NCBI RefSeq assembly: GCF_900155685.1
Contig: NZ_LT732548.1
Coordinates: 4,750,163 to 4,814,162 of the forward strand
Source: Paenibacillus bouchesdurhonensis
Lineage (GTDB): Bacteria; Bacillota; Bacilli; Paenibacillales; Paenibacillaceae
Reading direction: 5' to 3'
Length of the DNA stretch: 64,000 nt
Position 1 is the first letter of the stretch; the number at the start of each line of letters is the position of its first letter. The position numbers and the translations under genes are program-made. Of this stretch, positions 52,774 through 62,216 are shown one piece after another. The notes beneath the pieces are model-generated. The model was not told where the DNA came from. It was given only the letters and a program-made list of their open reading frames with translations, and ran no database searches.

Positions 52774-53053
52774 AAAGTCTAATGGTTGCGAACGATGCTA
52801 GAGTAATGTATTGGTTGTAAGCGATGCTAGAGTAATCTATCGGTTGTAAAGCGATGCTACAAAAGTCTAATGGTTGCCAGCGACGCTATTTGAGTAAAAT
52901 TGAGGTTTGCAAAATGTAACGGTTGCCAGCCGGGCTATTTCCTGTTTTTTCGTAGGCAGAGGGCTGTTTCGTCCAAATAAGCGCACATACAACCGTTAGA
53001 TAAGAAACCTCCGTTTTTTGGGTCGATTAAGCGCTATGACAACCGTTAGCATA
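52774..53053. repeat. Cluster of short interspersed repeats
   Basis: Five direct copies of a 27-30 bp unit with core (A/C)GGTTG..AGCGA.GCTA begin near 52774, 52802, 52831, 52862 and 52912; two inverted copies lie at 52981-53004 and 53029-53053. Copies differ at several bases. No open reading frame passes through. The 52605-52773 part holds only AT-rich upstream DNA. Confidence 0.7.
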
Positions 53054-53245
53054 GCACTGTGCAGGCAGGTATCGCTCTTCTGAATGAGGCTATCCCGTCG
53101 GTCAAGCACCGGTTTCTAGGTTAAGCCAAAAACATCGATATATCTCAAGCTTGATGTATTCATAAGCGAGTGAGGAGATGTTTAAAATGAATTGAGGTGG
53201 TTAATAGTAGACAGACAACCTAATCCAAAGATTGAGGTGATAAGA

Positions 53246-53500
53246 ATGGGTTTCTTATGGTCATTGATTATCGGTGGTGTGATTGGCTGGCTAGCAGGTC
53301 TGATTATGGGCAGAGATATTCCCGGTGGAATTATCGGCAATATTATCGCTGGCTTTATCGGGGCTTGGCTCGGTAGTCTCATCCTTGGAAACTGGGGGCC
53401 TGTCATCGGTAATTTCTACTTCGTCCCAGCGCTGATCGGGGCAATCGTCCTTGTTTTCATTGTCAGTCTGATTATGGGCTCCATGCAGCGCAACCGATAA
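53246..53500 (+). CDS. GlsB/YeaQ/YmgE-type small membrane protein
   Basis: 84 residues from the ATG at 53246, chosen for the GAGGTGATAAGA site. Three glycine-rich helices: WSLIIGGVIGWLAGLIMGRD, GGIIGNIIAGFIGAWLGSLI and the C-terminal FVPALIGAIVLVFIVSLIMG. The family (transglycosylase-associated protein) is tied to general and envelope stress. It is monocistronic. Confidence 0.88.
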   Translation: MGFLWSLIIGGVIGWLAGLIMGRDIPGGIIGNIIAGFIGAWLGSLILGNWGPVIGNFYFVPALIGAIVLVFIVSLIMGSMQRNR

Positions 53501-53527
53501 AAAAGCGAATGAATGAACAATTTAGTT

Positions 53528-53557
53528 AAGGACGACCGGGGTATTCCGGCCGTCCTT
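53528..53557. terminator. Hairpin between convergent genes
   Basis: Arms AAGGACG / CGTCCTT with inner CCGG / CCGG. U-tract weak. It lies between the stress protein and the response regulator gene. Confidence 0.55.
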
Positions 53558-53585
53558 GGCTAAGTAATCTTCTATTCTCGTAATG

Positions 53586-55175
53586 CTAACCGGCCTCCTC
53601 TCGATACTCAGAAGGAGTTTTTCCCGTAATCTTCTTAAATACCTGGCTGAAATACCTGGGATCCTGATATCCGACCAGCGGAGCTACCTGATACACCTTT
53701 ACATTCGTGTTCTGCAAAATAAACTTGGCCTTATCGATGCGACACTTCGTCAAATATTCAAGGAAGGTATACCCCGTTTCTTGCTTAAACAGCATACAGA
53801 AGTGGCTTATACTCAGCTCAGCTATTTCACAGACCTCTTCAATGCTAAGATCCTTATGATAATTGTGAGTGATGTACGATGTTGCTTTTGCAATGACAGC
53901 CTGAACATCTCCGCGTGAGTAATTTTCCTTGCTCTGCAAAATCCACTGACCGAAACAGTCCTTCAAGACGGTGATCATTTCGCTTAAAGTCAACAGAGAG
54001 TAGATCTCCTGCAGCAATCCCTCCAAAGACCACTCCAGCATCATATTCATGCCTTCGAATTGGCGATACAAAACGATCGTCAGCTCGATAATCATTCGCT
54101 CAGCCTGTTCCTTCGTCAGAGCCTGATCCTCGAAATAATGCTTCATTTCATCGAATGAATTCAGCAGTTGCTGGCGATCTAATTTACGAGCATATTCCAG
54201 AAGCGCTTCTTCAATCTGCTTAGGATATCTTGCTTCCAAAGCATGAACGGCCTCTTCCCGTTCTACGTAGACATATACCCCTTCCTCACCGGAGTAAAAT
54301 CGCTGATACAAGGCTTGAGCCGCATGTTGGTAGGCTTCATTCAAATGATCGATGCCGATCATGCTCGGACTGAAGCCGACAGAACAGGACAGCTTCGTAT
54401 TTGCTTTGAGTTGTCCGATCAAATCATTGCCGAGACATACTTTTCTATCGCTTAGATGGTCAGGGAACAGGATGACCCATTCGCCACTATGGAAAGGAAA
54501 CGTCGTAAGCCCCCCCTGATTCAGCGACCACTCGCTAACGATGTTCCGTATTGCGAATAACCATAGGCGCTTCTCCTCGATGCTCCACTGCTCATTCAGC
54601 TTCAGATAATGATCGAGCTGAACGACAGCCATGAAATATCCTTGCTCCAGCTCACTGTTCTCCATCCAACGCATATGCTGCAGCGGGCTTTGATTTCCCT
54701 CGATAAATTCAGCAAACAGCCTTTCTCTGGCAAGCAATGATAATACTTGAACTGAATGAAGCAGCTTGTCATTTTCCTGCTGCTTGTTCAAATGCTTCTT
54801 GGCGCGCATAATCATTTCGATTAATTCGTCATGATCAATCGGCTTTAGCAAATAGTCAAAGGCCCCCTCGCGCAGCGCCTCGCGTGCATATTCGAATTCT
54901 CCATAACCGCTAATGAATATAAATAATCTCTGCGAATTTTCCGTCAGTACTTCCTTCATCAGAGAAATTCCATCCTTACCCGGCATGCGTATATCACTGA
55001 TAATCATATGCGGCGAAGTCTCACGAACCAACTGGAGAGCCTGCTCCCCATTTCTGGCTTCCCCGACTATTTCCAAATGAAGCTCATCCCAGGGAATCGC
55101 CGCCTTCAAACTCCGCAGAATTATAGGCTCGTCATCGACCAGTATCACTTTGTACTTCTCTTCCGTCGCCCCCAT
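53586..55175 (-). CDS. AraC-type response regulator (YesN-like)
   Basis: 529 residues from the ATG at 55175 with AGGAGGTG upstream. The receiver domain (residues 8-125) has VDDE, the phosphorylated D61 in IISDIRMPGKDG, and the conserved lysine in FDYLLKPID. The C-terminus carries an AraC domain (KDLSIEEVCEIAELSISHFC, YQVAPLVGYQDPRYFSQVFK). It should activate the importer operon with the kinase at 56.6 kb. It overlaps the binding-protein gene by 44 nt. Confidence 0.93.
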   Translation of the reverse strand: MGATEEKYKVILVDDEPIILRSLKAAIPWDELHLEIVGEARNGEQALQLVRETSPHMIISDIRMPGKDGISLMKEVLTENSQRLFIFISGYGEFEYAREALREGAFDYLLKPIDHDELIEMIMRAKKHLNKQQENDKLLHSVQVLSLLARERLFAEFIEGNQSPLQHMRWMENSELEQGYFMAVVQLDHYLKLNEQWSIEEKRLWLFAIRNIVSEWSLNQGGLTTFPFHSGEWVILFPDHLSDRKVCLGNDLIGQLKANTKLSCSVGFSPSMIGIDHLNEAYQHAAQALYQRFYSGEEGVYVYVEREEAVHALEARYPKQIEEALLEYARKLDRQQLLNSFDEMKHYFEDQALTKEQAERMIIELTIVLYRQFEGMNMMLEWSLEGLLQEIYSLLTLSEMITVLKDCFGQWILQSKENYSRGDVQAVIAKATSYITHNYHKDLSIEEVCEIAELSISHFCMLFKQETGYTFLEYLTKCRIDKAKFILQNTNVKVYQVAPLVGYQDPRYFSQVFKKITGKTPSEYREEAG

Positions 55176-56553
55176 CCAGCGCACCTCCTGAATTCTTAAA
55201 GGGTAAAGAACTTCTTCGCTGATTCCAATAAAGCTTGGAGCTAAGCTGCAAATCCTCCAAAGCTTCCTCTGCACTCAATTGGCCGCCGATCATTTCTTTT
55301 ACACCCTTCAAGAAAGATCTTTTGACCTCTGGCGACAAAATATTGTCATACGGGACGAAACTATGCGTGCTTTGCTCCATCAATGTGATCACTTGAGCAA
55401 ACACAGGACCCGTTTTTTCGGGATCATAGCTGATTTTAATCGAAGGCAGACGGAGGCCCTCATACACGATACGGCTTTGAATTTCCTTCGTATAGAAGCG
55501 CTCCAGCAAATCCAACGCGGCCTCCTTCTTCGCTTCCTCCAAGTTGGATGACAGCCCGATGCCAATCGTATAACCCCCAGCAATCGATCTAGTTTCTCCT
55601 AACCGGAGGGACGGAAATGGAATGACCCCTACCTCATCCTGAAAGCTAGACGTGTTATGGGAGATCAGATCATTTCGGTGAAACAGATTGATATCCCAGT
55701 TCCCGTTCAAATACATGGCGGCTTTGCCCTCGGTAAACTGGGCGATTGCCTCTTCCGTAGTAAAGCCGTTAGCAGAGGGGGCGAAGGCTCCCGTCTTTAC
55801 CCACCCATCCAGATGCTCATAGGCTTTTAAAAATTTTTCATTCCGAAAATCATAGCCTTCTTCCCCCTGCGACAAGACTTGAATCAGTTCCGGCCCCGCG
55901 TATCGATCCATAAGGTAATGAGCAAATATTGCAGCCGGCCAGCGATCCTCATTGCCCAGCGCAAACGGAATATATCCATTGTCACTGAGCACCTTAATGA
56001 CGCGATCCAACTCGGCTAACGTACTCGGTGCCTGAAGGCCAAGCGCATTAAAAATCGTCTTATTATAATATAAAGGCTCCGCATTACCTTCAAACGGCAG
56101 CCCGTAAATCTTCCCATCAAAGGTCCATAACTGTAAGTCGCGGAATTGCTCTTTAAGCCCCCGTTCCTTCACAAACTGGCTCAAATCCATCAATCGATTC
56201 GCTCGGGCATAAGGCTCGATTTCAGCGCCCCCAAACAGGACGAACATGTCTGGAGGCGTTCCAGTGACCATCTCGCTTTTGAGCTGCTGCTCGCGATGTG
56301 TGGTCTGATCCATCCCCTCGAAATTCACCTTTACGTTCGGATGGGCTTTCTGATAATCCGCCACTACATCCTCAAAAATACTCAGCATCGGCCTGTCATG
56401 CTCCTTCGTCCAGAAATGACGAAAAGTGAGCGTAATCTTATCGATTTGATCCTCCTCGATAGGATCGCGGTTTCCGGCTGTAATGAACAGGACCGATACG
56501 GCAAGAACCGTAATGTATAGTAAAATCCAGCCCCAGTTAAGTAACCATTTCAT
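55132..56553 (-). CDS. Membrane-anchored sugar-binding protein of a signalling unit
   Basis: 473 residues of the family 1 binding-protein fold (ITLTFRHFWTKEHDRPMLSI, TGTPPDMFVLFGGAEIEPYA, GFTTEEAIAQFTEGKAAMYL, SIAGGYTIGIGLS). The N-terminal segment WGWILLYITVLAVSVLFITA has no lipobox cysteine, so it is probably anchored by an uncleaved helix or released. It lies between the kinase and regulator genes, which suggests a periplasmic-binding-protein input to the kinase, as in three-component systems. Confidence 0.88.
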   Translation of the reverse strand: MKWLLNWGWILLYITVLAVSVLFITAGNRDPIEEDQIDKITLTFRHFWTKEHDRPMLSIFEDVVADYQKAHPNVKVNFEGMDQTTHREQQLKSEMVTGTPPDMFVLFGGAEIEPYARANRLMDLSQFVKERGLKEQFRDLQLWTFDGKIYGLPFEGNAEPLYYNKTIFNALGLQAPSTLAELDRVIKVLSDNGYIPFALGNEDRWPAAIFAHYLMDRYAGPELIQVLSQGEEGYDFRNEKFLKAYEHLDGWVKTGAFAPSANGFTTEEAIAQFTEGKAAMYLNGNWDINLFHRNDLISHNTSSFQDEVGVIPFPSLRLGETRSIAGGYTIGIGLSSNLEEAKKEAALDLLERFYTKEIQSRIVYEGLRLPSIKISYDPEKTGPVFAQVITLMEQSTHSFVPYDNILSPEVKRSFLKGVKEMIGGQLSAEEALEDLQLSSKLYWNQRRSSLPFKNSGGALDGGDGREVQSDTGR

Positions 56554-56582
56554 TCATTTATCCCCCCTCTACCTATCGGTAT

Positions 56583-58352
56583 TTAAGAAACTATCTTAGG
56601 TATCCGAATTCGAATCGTAGACCCGAATCCAGGGGAAGAACAAATCATAATGCCATATTGTCCGCCAAACCGGATACGCAGCCGTTCATGAACATTTTTA
56701 AGACCTACTCCATTTTCCCGGTACTTCTTCATATTGCCCCAATCTTTATTCCACATGTTCTGCAGCGTTACAGAATCGAAGCCAGGGCCGTTATCCATCA
56801 CATAAATAAAAATATCATTCCCATGCTCCTGCGCCTGAATCGTGATCATGCCGCTGTCCTCCATCGGTTCGATCGCGTGATACAATGCGTTCTCTACAAT
56901 GGGTTGAACAATCAGCTTCTGTGTTTTGAAATATTTCAATGAATCTGATAACTGCAAGTCATACGAGAATTTATCCTCGAAACGAAATTTCTGAATGTCC
57001 ATGTAATGCCGAACATGTTCTACTTCCATTTGCAGAGGAATGAGCTCCTGATTTTCACTGATGCTTATGCGCAGCAGCTTGCCGAGAGATATGACCATCT
57101 TGCTGATGCTTTTATTTCCCTGCAGCACAGCCATGGAATTGATCGATTCCAAGGAATTATAAATAAAATGCGGATTGATTTGCGCCACGAGCGCTTGCAA
57201 CTCCGCCTCCTTCTTCCGATTCTGCTCGGTCTCGACCTGCTCGATCAGCTCATCGATTTGTGTGCTCATTCGATTGAAGCCATCCACTAGCAAATCCCGC
57301 TCATCATCCGCTGGCAGCGTAGAAGTAATCGGTACGAATATTCCCTGCTGCACTCGCTTCATCCCGTTAACGACGCTAATAATGCTGCTGACCAATCTAC
57401 GTATGAAGAACCGGTCAAACAAAAACGCCGATACCAGGGATACCAACACGAGAATAACAGCGATATTGCGGATCGACAAGGATTCGGACGCGATCAATTT
57501 AAACGGTGTAATCGCTACCAAAACCCAATCTTTGTTATGGGATGGCAAATACGTAATCAACGATTGCTCTTCAAGATACTTGTCTACATAGTAACCCTTG
57601 CTGTTGGAATACCCTTCCGAGAGAAATGGAAATGACGTCTGTTCCCCGATATGCTCACCAGACTTGTCAAATACGATATTCCCCTGCGTATTCACCAGCA
57701 AGATATCCCCTTGCTTCAGCGTAGCTGCTTCCCAGAACACCTGATCCAGAATGTCTGGCTTAATATATATCACGAGGGCCCCAATATCCTCTAATGAATA
57801 ATAGTCTTTGACCAACCGCGCCTGAATAAGTACCGGGTTCCCCGTAGCGACCGAACCGTTCTCCCCGGGTCCGATCCACACCGGTCTTCCTTCAGCTGAT
57901 TTCATCTTCTCATACCAGCTCTGCTGATTCAGCTCATCGAATGCCATAAATTCGTTAGGACTGTAGAGCAGTTGATCTTTAGAATACAGCGCATACGAAG
58001 TAATCATTGGATGATTGAATAGTTTTCCGATCTCTTGCTTAGTCTCGTAGCTTACTCCTGCCTCCGGTACCTTCAGCGTTAGTTGAATAACATCCTGAGT
58101 GATCGCCGAGTTCGAAATGGTCGAGATTTCATTCAGCGCAAATTTCAGCTTCCGGTCACTCTCCAGCAAAGAAATCCAATAGAAATGGCTAGACTTCTTT
58201 TCCATCGCATTCGCGAAGCTGTAATAAGATACGGCGCCCATCAGTATAACCGGAATGAACACGAGAAGTATAATTGCCAGCAAGATTTTTCGACGAAGCT
58301 TCATGAACTTTTGCGGCCTCCCCCACCATCTTCTAACTGTATTATTCTTCAT
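56583..58352 (-). CDS. Sensor histidine kinase (YesM-like)
   Basis: 589 residues. TM1 near 22-44, an extracellular cache-type sensor to about residue 290, TM2, and a HAMP domain (SIISVVNGMKRVQQGIFVPI). The kinase core holds QINPHFIYNSLESINSMAVL with the phospho-histidine, an N box KLIVQPIVENALYHAI, and G boxes MDNGPGFD and GVGLKNVHERLRIRFGGQYG. Signals to the YesN-like regulator two genes on. It follows the permease by 67 nt. Confidence 0.93.
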   Translation of the reverse strand: MKNNTVRRWWGRPQKFMKLRRKILLAIILLVFIPVILMGAVSYYSFANAMEKKSSHFYWISLLESDRKLKFALNEISTISNSAITQDVIQLTLKVPEAGVSYETKQEIGKLFNHPMITSYALYSKDQLLYSPNEFMAFDELNQQSWYEKMKSAEGRPVWIGPGENGSVATGNPVLIQARLVKDYYSLEDIGALVIYIKPDILDQVFWEAATLKQGDILLVNTQGNIVFDKSGEHIGEQTSFPFLSEGYSNSKGYYVDKYLEEQSLITYLPSHNKDWVLVAITPFKLIASESLSIRNIAVILVLVSLVSAFLFDRFFIRRLVSSIISVVNGMKRVQQGIFVPITSTLPADDERDLLVDGFNRMSTQIDELIEQVETEQNRKKEAELQALVAQINPHFIYNSLESINSMAVLQGNKSISKMVISLGKLLRISISENQELIPLQMEVEHVRHYMDIQKFRFEDKFSYDLQLSDSLKYFKTQKLIVQPIVENALYHAIEPMEDSGMITIQAQEHGNDIFIYVMDNGPGFDSVTLQNMWNKDWGNMKKYRENGVGLKNVHERLRIRFGGQYGIMICSSPGFGSTIRIRIPKIVS

Positions 58353-58419
58353 CGTGTTCTATATTCCTTGCAAACATCACGTATTAAATCACATATATTC
58401 AGATCGCGATGCTGCTTTA

Positions 58420-59289
58420 TTAACTTTTAATAGCTCCCGAAGTCAGTCCAGCGATGACCCAACGGCTGAATAGTAAAAATACAATCAACAGCGGCAGGGT
58501 AGCTGTAAACGTGGCTGACATAATCATACCGAAATCCAGACCATCCCGGTTCGTAAATAACTGTTGGAGCGCAAGCTGAATCGTATAATTCTCTTTATTC
58601 TTCAACACGACGAGCGGCCAGAAAAAGTCGTTCCACACGTTCATGAAATTAAGGATGGCAAGCGTAGCCATCGCCGGGGTAACGACAGGAATCGCAATAT
58701 TCCAGAAAATCCGAAAGTGTCCGCCTCCGTCGATTCGCCCCGCTTCGATCAATTCCGAATGGACAGCCGAAGAGATATACTGCCTCATCCAGAATATCCC
58801 AAACGCATTGACCATAGCTGGAACGATCAACGCCTTATAGCTATCGATCCACTGCAGCTTCGCCATAATAACGTATTGCGGAAGAACTCCCAGTTGAACA
58901 GGAACTAGCATTGTAGCGATAACAAAGACAAACAGAACCTTTTTCAATGGAAATTCATATTTCGCAAAAGCATAACCAGCGAGCGTACACAGAAATACAA
59001 CGGAAACCGTAACTGCTGAAGCTACGACGACAGAATTCATCAATGCTCTAAAAAATTCCGTCCGCTCCAAAACGCGCCCAAAGTTATTGAAAAACTCCGT
59101 TCCGGGTACAAGTAGCGGCGGAATATGGAATGCAGCAGACTTGTCGTTGGTCGCTATTACGAACATCCAGTAGAACGGGAATATCGAAGCAAGTGCGCCT
59201 ACCACCATAAAGATATAAAATAATATTTTGACGACAATTCCGGCATCATCCGGTTTCTTTTTTTTAACGTTTACAGCTGCTAAACTCAT
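58420..59289 (-). CDS. Carbohydrate ABC transporter permease (MalG type)
   Basis: 289 residues, six helices, EAA loop SSAVHSELIEAGRIDGGGHF. It overlaps the partner permease by 4 nt. No ATPase gene is in the operon. Confidence 0.94.
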   Translation of the reverse strand: MSLAAVNVKKKKPDDAGIVVKILFYIFMVVGALASIFPFYWMFVIATNDKSAAFHIPPLLVPGTEFFNNFGRVLERTEFFRALMNSVVVASAVTVSVVFLCTLAGYAFAKYEFPLKKVLFVFVIATMLVPVQLGVLPQYVIMAKLQWIDSYKALIVPAMVNAFGIFWMRQYISSAVHSELIEAGRIDGGGHFRIFWNIAIPVVTPAMATLAILNFMNVWNDFFWPLVVLKNKENYTIQLALQQLFTNRDGLDFGMIMSATFTATLPLLIVFLLFSRWVIAGLTSGAIKS

Positions 59290-60242
59290 GCCTTTTTCCC
59301 TCCTGTGTCTCCACCCATTCGACTGGATATCATCATATTGAGGACGGAGAAAATAATGGTGAAAATAAACAGCATGACTGCCGTAGCCGCCGCTGTGCCG
59401 AAGAAACCGTTACGGAATGCCTCACTGTACAAGTAAGTTACCATCGTAACCCCTTCCTGACGAGTAGAGCCCGATCCCGACTGCCCTAGGAAGACATAAG
59501 GCTCGGTAAATAATTGAAGCGCACCGATCGTGGAGATCAAGGTGACGAAAATAATAAACGGTCGCAGCAATGGCAGCGTAATATACAGCATTTGCTGTCC
59601 TCGACTTGCTCCGTCAATTTTCGCAGCCTCATAAATATCTGTAGGAATACTCTGCAGCCCGGATAGAAAAATGATCGCGTTATAACCCATCCAGCGCCAC
59701 ATGACCATCGTGGAGATGGCAATTTTCACACCCCACCATCCGGAGTTAAAGGCCATGTTCTCCAATCCCATGGTGTTTAACAACCAGTTGACCATCCCGT
59801 TGTTGCCAAACATCGTACTGAAAACGAGCGTCACGGCTACAATGGATGTAATATTCGGCATGAAGAACAGAATTCGGAATGTATTTTTATACTTATTCAT
59901 TGCCGAATTCAGCATAATTGCGACAAATAACGCCATAATCAGCTGCGGTACGGTCCCCATTAACGCCATGATCAGCGTATTGCTGAAGGAAATCCAAAAC
60001 GTCGGATCGCTTGTGATCAGTTCATAATTTTTAAATCCGACAAATTTCATTGGCCCAAGGGCATCCCACTTAAAAAAAGATAAATAAATTGTAAAAAAGA
60101 TCGGATACAGCCCAAAAATGCTAAAAAGAATAAAGAAAGGAGAAATAAACGTATACGCCGTCAATCGGCTCCGCCTTGTCTCCGTCCAGAACGGTTTCTT
60201 GCCTTCGCTTTGAAGCGGTTTGGCAGTTGCTAAGTCAGCCAT
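59286..60242 (-). CDS. Sugar ABC transporter permease (MalF type)
   Basis: 318 residues. Helix 1 TFISPFFILFSIFGLYPIFF and then LSFFKWDALGP, typical of sugar permeases; EAA loop LQSIPTDIYEAAKIDGASRG. Follows the binding-protein gene after a strong hairpin. Confidence 0.94.
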   Translation of the reverse strand: MADLATAKPLQSEGKKPFWTETRRSRLTAYTFISPFFILFSIFGLYPIFFTIYLSFFKWDALGPMKFVGFKNYELITSDPTFWISFSNTLIMALMGTVPQLIMALFVAIMLNSAMNKYKNTFRILFFMPNITSIVAVTLVFSTMFGNNGMVNWLLNTMGLENMAFNSGWWGVKIAISTMVMWRWMGYNAIIFLSGLQSIPTDIYEAAKIDGASRGQQMLYITLPLLRPFIIFVTLISTIGALQLFTEPYVFLGQSGSGSTRQEGVTMVTYLYSEAFRNGFFGTAAATAVMLFIFTIIFSVLNMMISSRMGGDTGGKKA

Positions 60243-60276
60243 TTATACACCTCCAGGGGTAGTTTTGATAAATCCA

Positions 60277-60309
60277 AATTCGCAAGAAGATACCATCTTC
60301 TTGCGAATT
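60277..60309 (-). other. Perfect 15-bp stem-loop between binding protein and permease genes
   Basis: Arms AATTCGCAAGAAGAT / ATCTTCTTGCGAATT around a 3 nt loop, with no U-tract. Likely an mRNA-stabilising or partial-termination element that raises the binding protein over the permeases. Confidence 0.7.
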
Positions 60310-60342
60310 CGGGTGACAAGCTATAATAGAAAGAAAAGTTTA

Positions 60343-61692
60343 CTAGCTGCGTTCTGCCAGTGTCTTAGCTTGTTTAATTGCATTTTCCCACTCTTTGGCC
60401 GGATCGGCCTTTTTCTCAAGCACATTCTTCAGGGCATCTTTGAACATCGTATCCACTTGATCATGCAGCGGACCGTAGTATACCGGTTTTACACGCTCTG
60501 CCGATTTAGCATAAGCCTCGGAAATAACCTGACCACTAAAGAAGTCATCTTTATCTTCCGTAAATGCTGGTTCGCTATATACTGCTGGAATAGAAGGGAA
60601 TAAGCCACTGGCTTTAAAGGATTTCAATTGGTTCTCCTTGCTTACCAGCCAAGAAATAAATTCGTAGGCTTCCTTCGAATGCTTGCCTTCTTTAGGCAGT
60701 GTCAAGAACGAACCGCCCCAGTTGCCCGCGCCTTCAGGAAGCTGAGCGATAGCCCATTTACCAGCGGAATCCTGAGCATTTCTGATTGTACCTGCCATCC
60801 AAGCTGGGCCTAACATTACGCCGAAATCGCCATCATTGATCGCTTTATTCCATTCAGGAGACCAGAGAAGCGTATTGCCGATCCAGCCTTCCTGAATACC
60901 TTTAACCGTGAAATCATAAGCCTTCTTCACTTGCGGATTCGTATCTCCGATAAAGGAGCCGTCCGCCTTGCTGAAATAAATTTCATCTGCTGCTTGGTCG
61001 CGAACGCCGTTGTACACCAAATCAGTCAAGTCGGCGAACGGTTTGCCTGTCTTATCTTTGAATTGCTTCGCTACTGTCGCGAATTTATCCCATGTATCGA
61101 TTGCTGCGCTAAATCCATCCGGATCGGTCGGCAGACCCGCTTGTTCAGCTAAATCTGTACGGTAGTAGACCACTGTAGGCCCGATATCCGTTGGCAGACC
61201 CAGTTGGAAGGAGCCGTCTAGAGAAGTGGCTTGCTTCCACTTCCAATCCAAGTAGTCTCCTTCAATGTCTTTGGCGCCTAGATCATATAAATTGTGGAAC
61301 TTATCTTGGGCACTGATGAAGCGCTCCATAAAGGCAATTTCAAGCATGAAAACATCCGGTGCCCCAGAGTTGGCCGACAGTGCCGTAGTCAGGTTATTAT
61401 GGTGAGCCGTTTGATCTGAAGTATTTTGAAATTTCACAGTGATATTCGGATGCTCTTGGGTATATTCTTTAGCGAGCTCCTCGTAATTTGTCGTTCCCAG
61501 CGACCAAAAAGTAAGTTCAATTTTCTCTCCGGAATCTGTCTTTGCACCTTCATTAGCCCCGTTGTCGGTAGCAGCAGGCGTGTTGCCACCATTGTTTGTT
61601 GTAGTTTTGTTGCCCCCGCCGCCACATGCCGCTAGCGAAGCGACTAGCAGGACAGCAACCAAAACTACAACCATGCGTTTCATTCTAATCAT
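60343..61692 (-). CDS. Extracellular sugar-binding lipoprotein
   Basis: 449 residues. Signal peptide with lipobox SLAAC (Cys at 23), a Gly/Asn/Thr linker, then KIELTFWSLGTTNYEELAKE of the family 1 binding-protein fold, and GDFGVMLGPAWMAGTIRNAQ. AAAGGGG lies 7 nt before the ATG at 61692. It heads the importer and signalling operon. Confidence 0.94.
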   Translation of the reverse strand: MIRMKRMVVVLVAVLLVASLAACGGGGNKTTTNNGGNTPAATDNGANEGAKTDSGEKIELTFWSLGTTNYEELAKEYTQEHPNITVKFQNTSDQTAHHNNLTTALSANSGAPDVFMLEIAFMERFISAQDKFHNLYDLGAKDIEGDYLDWKWKQATSLDGSFQLGLPTDIGPTVVYYRTDLAEQAGLPTDPDGFSAAIDTWDKFATVAKQFKDKTGKPFADLTDLVYNGVRDQAADEIYFSKADGSFIGDTNPQVKKAYDFTVKGIQEGWIGNTLLWSPEWNKAINDGDFGVMLGPAWMAGTIRNAQDSAGKWAIAQLPEGAGNWGGSFLTLPKEGKHSKEAYEFISWLVSKENQLKSFKASGLFPSIPAVYSEPAFTEDKDDFFSGQVISEAYAKSAERVKPVYYGPLHDQVDTMFKDALKNVLEKKADPAKEWENAIKQAKTLAERS

Positions 61693-61711
61693 TTCAAGAC
61701 CCCTTTCAGAA

Positions 61712-61727
61712 ATGTAAATGTTTACAT
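61712..61727 (-). promoter_or_regulatory. Palindromic LacI/CcpA-type operator before the sugar importer
   Basis: ATGTAAATGTTTACAT is a perfect 16-bp palindrome apart from its central TG; it fits the cre consensus except for the central CG dinucleotide. It lies 20 nt before the start codon, where bound repressor would block transcription. Confidence 0.6.
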
Positions 61728-61971
61728 CGTTAGTCTATCGAACTTTCGGCATGATTTTGAGGAGGCAATATTGCGATTTGTGGTTGAGATTTTTCTGATT
61801 GCTACCTAGAAATAATGCCTACCATGCCAAAGTTGGGATTTTTCAGCATGACAAATCCAATTCTGTACACCCATTGAACGAGAGGAGAGGCGGAACGTCC
61901 ACATGATGGGCCGACTACCATCATACAGCGAAACATCACATGCGGGGAGCTCGCTGTGAACTGCACATAGT
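61728..61971. other. Intergenic region without a recognisable gene
   Basis: Between the importer promoter and the IS element. Minus-strand open frames cross it but lack ribosome sites and family features. I see nothing else until the tandem repeat at 61972. Confidence 0.4.
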
Positions 61972-62040
61972 GCGCGGGGAGCTGCGCGCGGTGCGCGGGG
62001 GGCTGCATGCCGGGCGCGGGGAGCTGCTTGCCGGGCGCTA
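61972..62040. repeat. 21-bp GC-rich tandem repeat
   Basis: Three full copies start at 61972, 61993 and 62014 (pattern GCGCGGGGRGCTGC plus 7 bases) and a partial fourth follows. It is strikingly G-rich on the plus strand against AT-rich flanks. Confidence 0.75.
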
Positions 62041-62216
62041 GATGTATTTCCCACAGTTAGTTGATGGGCTTTTGTCGTATGAAGGGTAGCTAGCTGCAAA
62101 TCTACATCTAGTTTGAGGCTGTTTAGCAGGCTATTAGCAGAATTTAAGCAAATTCAGGCATTCTAACGGTATGATTGGACTTCTGTCAAGAAAGTGGACA
62201 CCTATTAAGTGAAAGT

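Noticed and set aside
52774..53053. Possible CRISPR array
   Set aside because: Copies are degenerate, unevenly spaced, two are inverted, there are no uniform spacers and no cas genes nearby.
61806..62099. Minus-strand ORF through the GC-rich repeat (repeated AAPRA)
   Set aside because: Low-complexity translation of a 21-bp tandem repeat, no ribosome site and no family feature.
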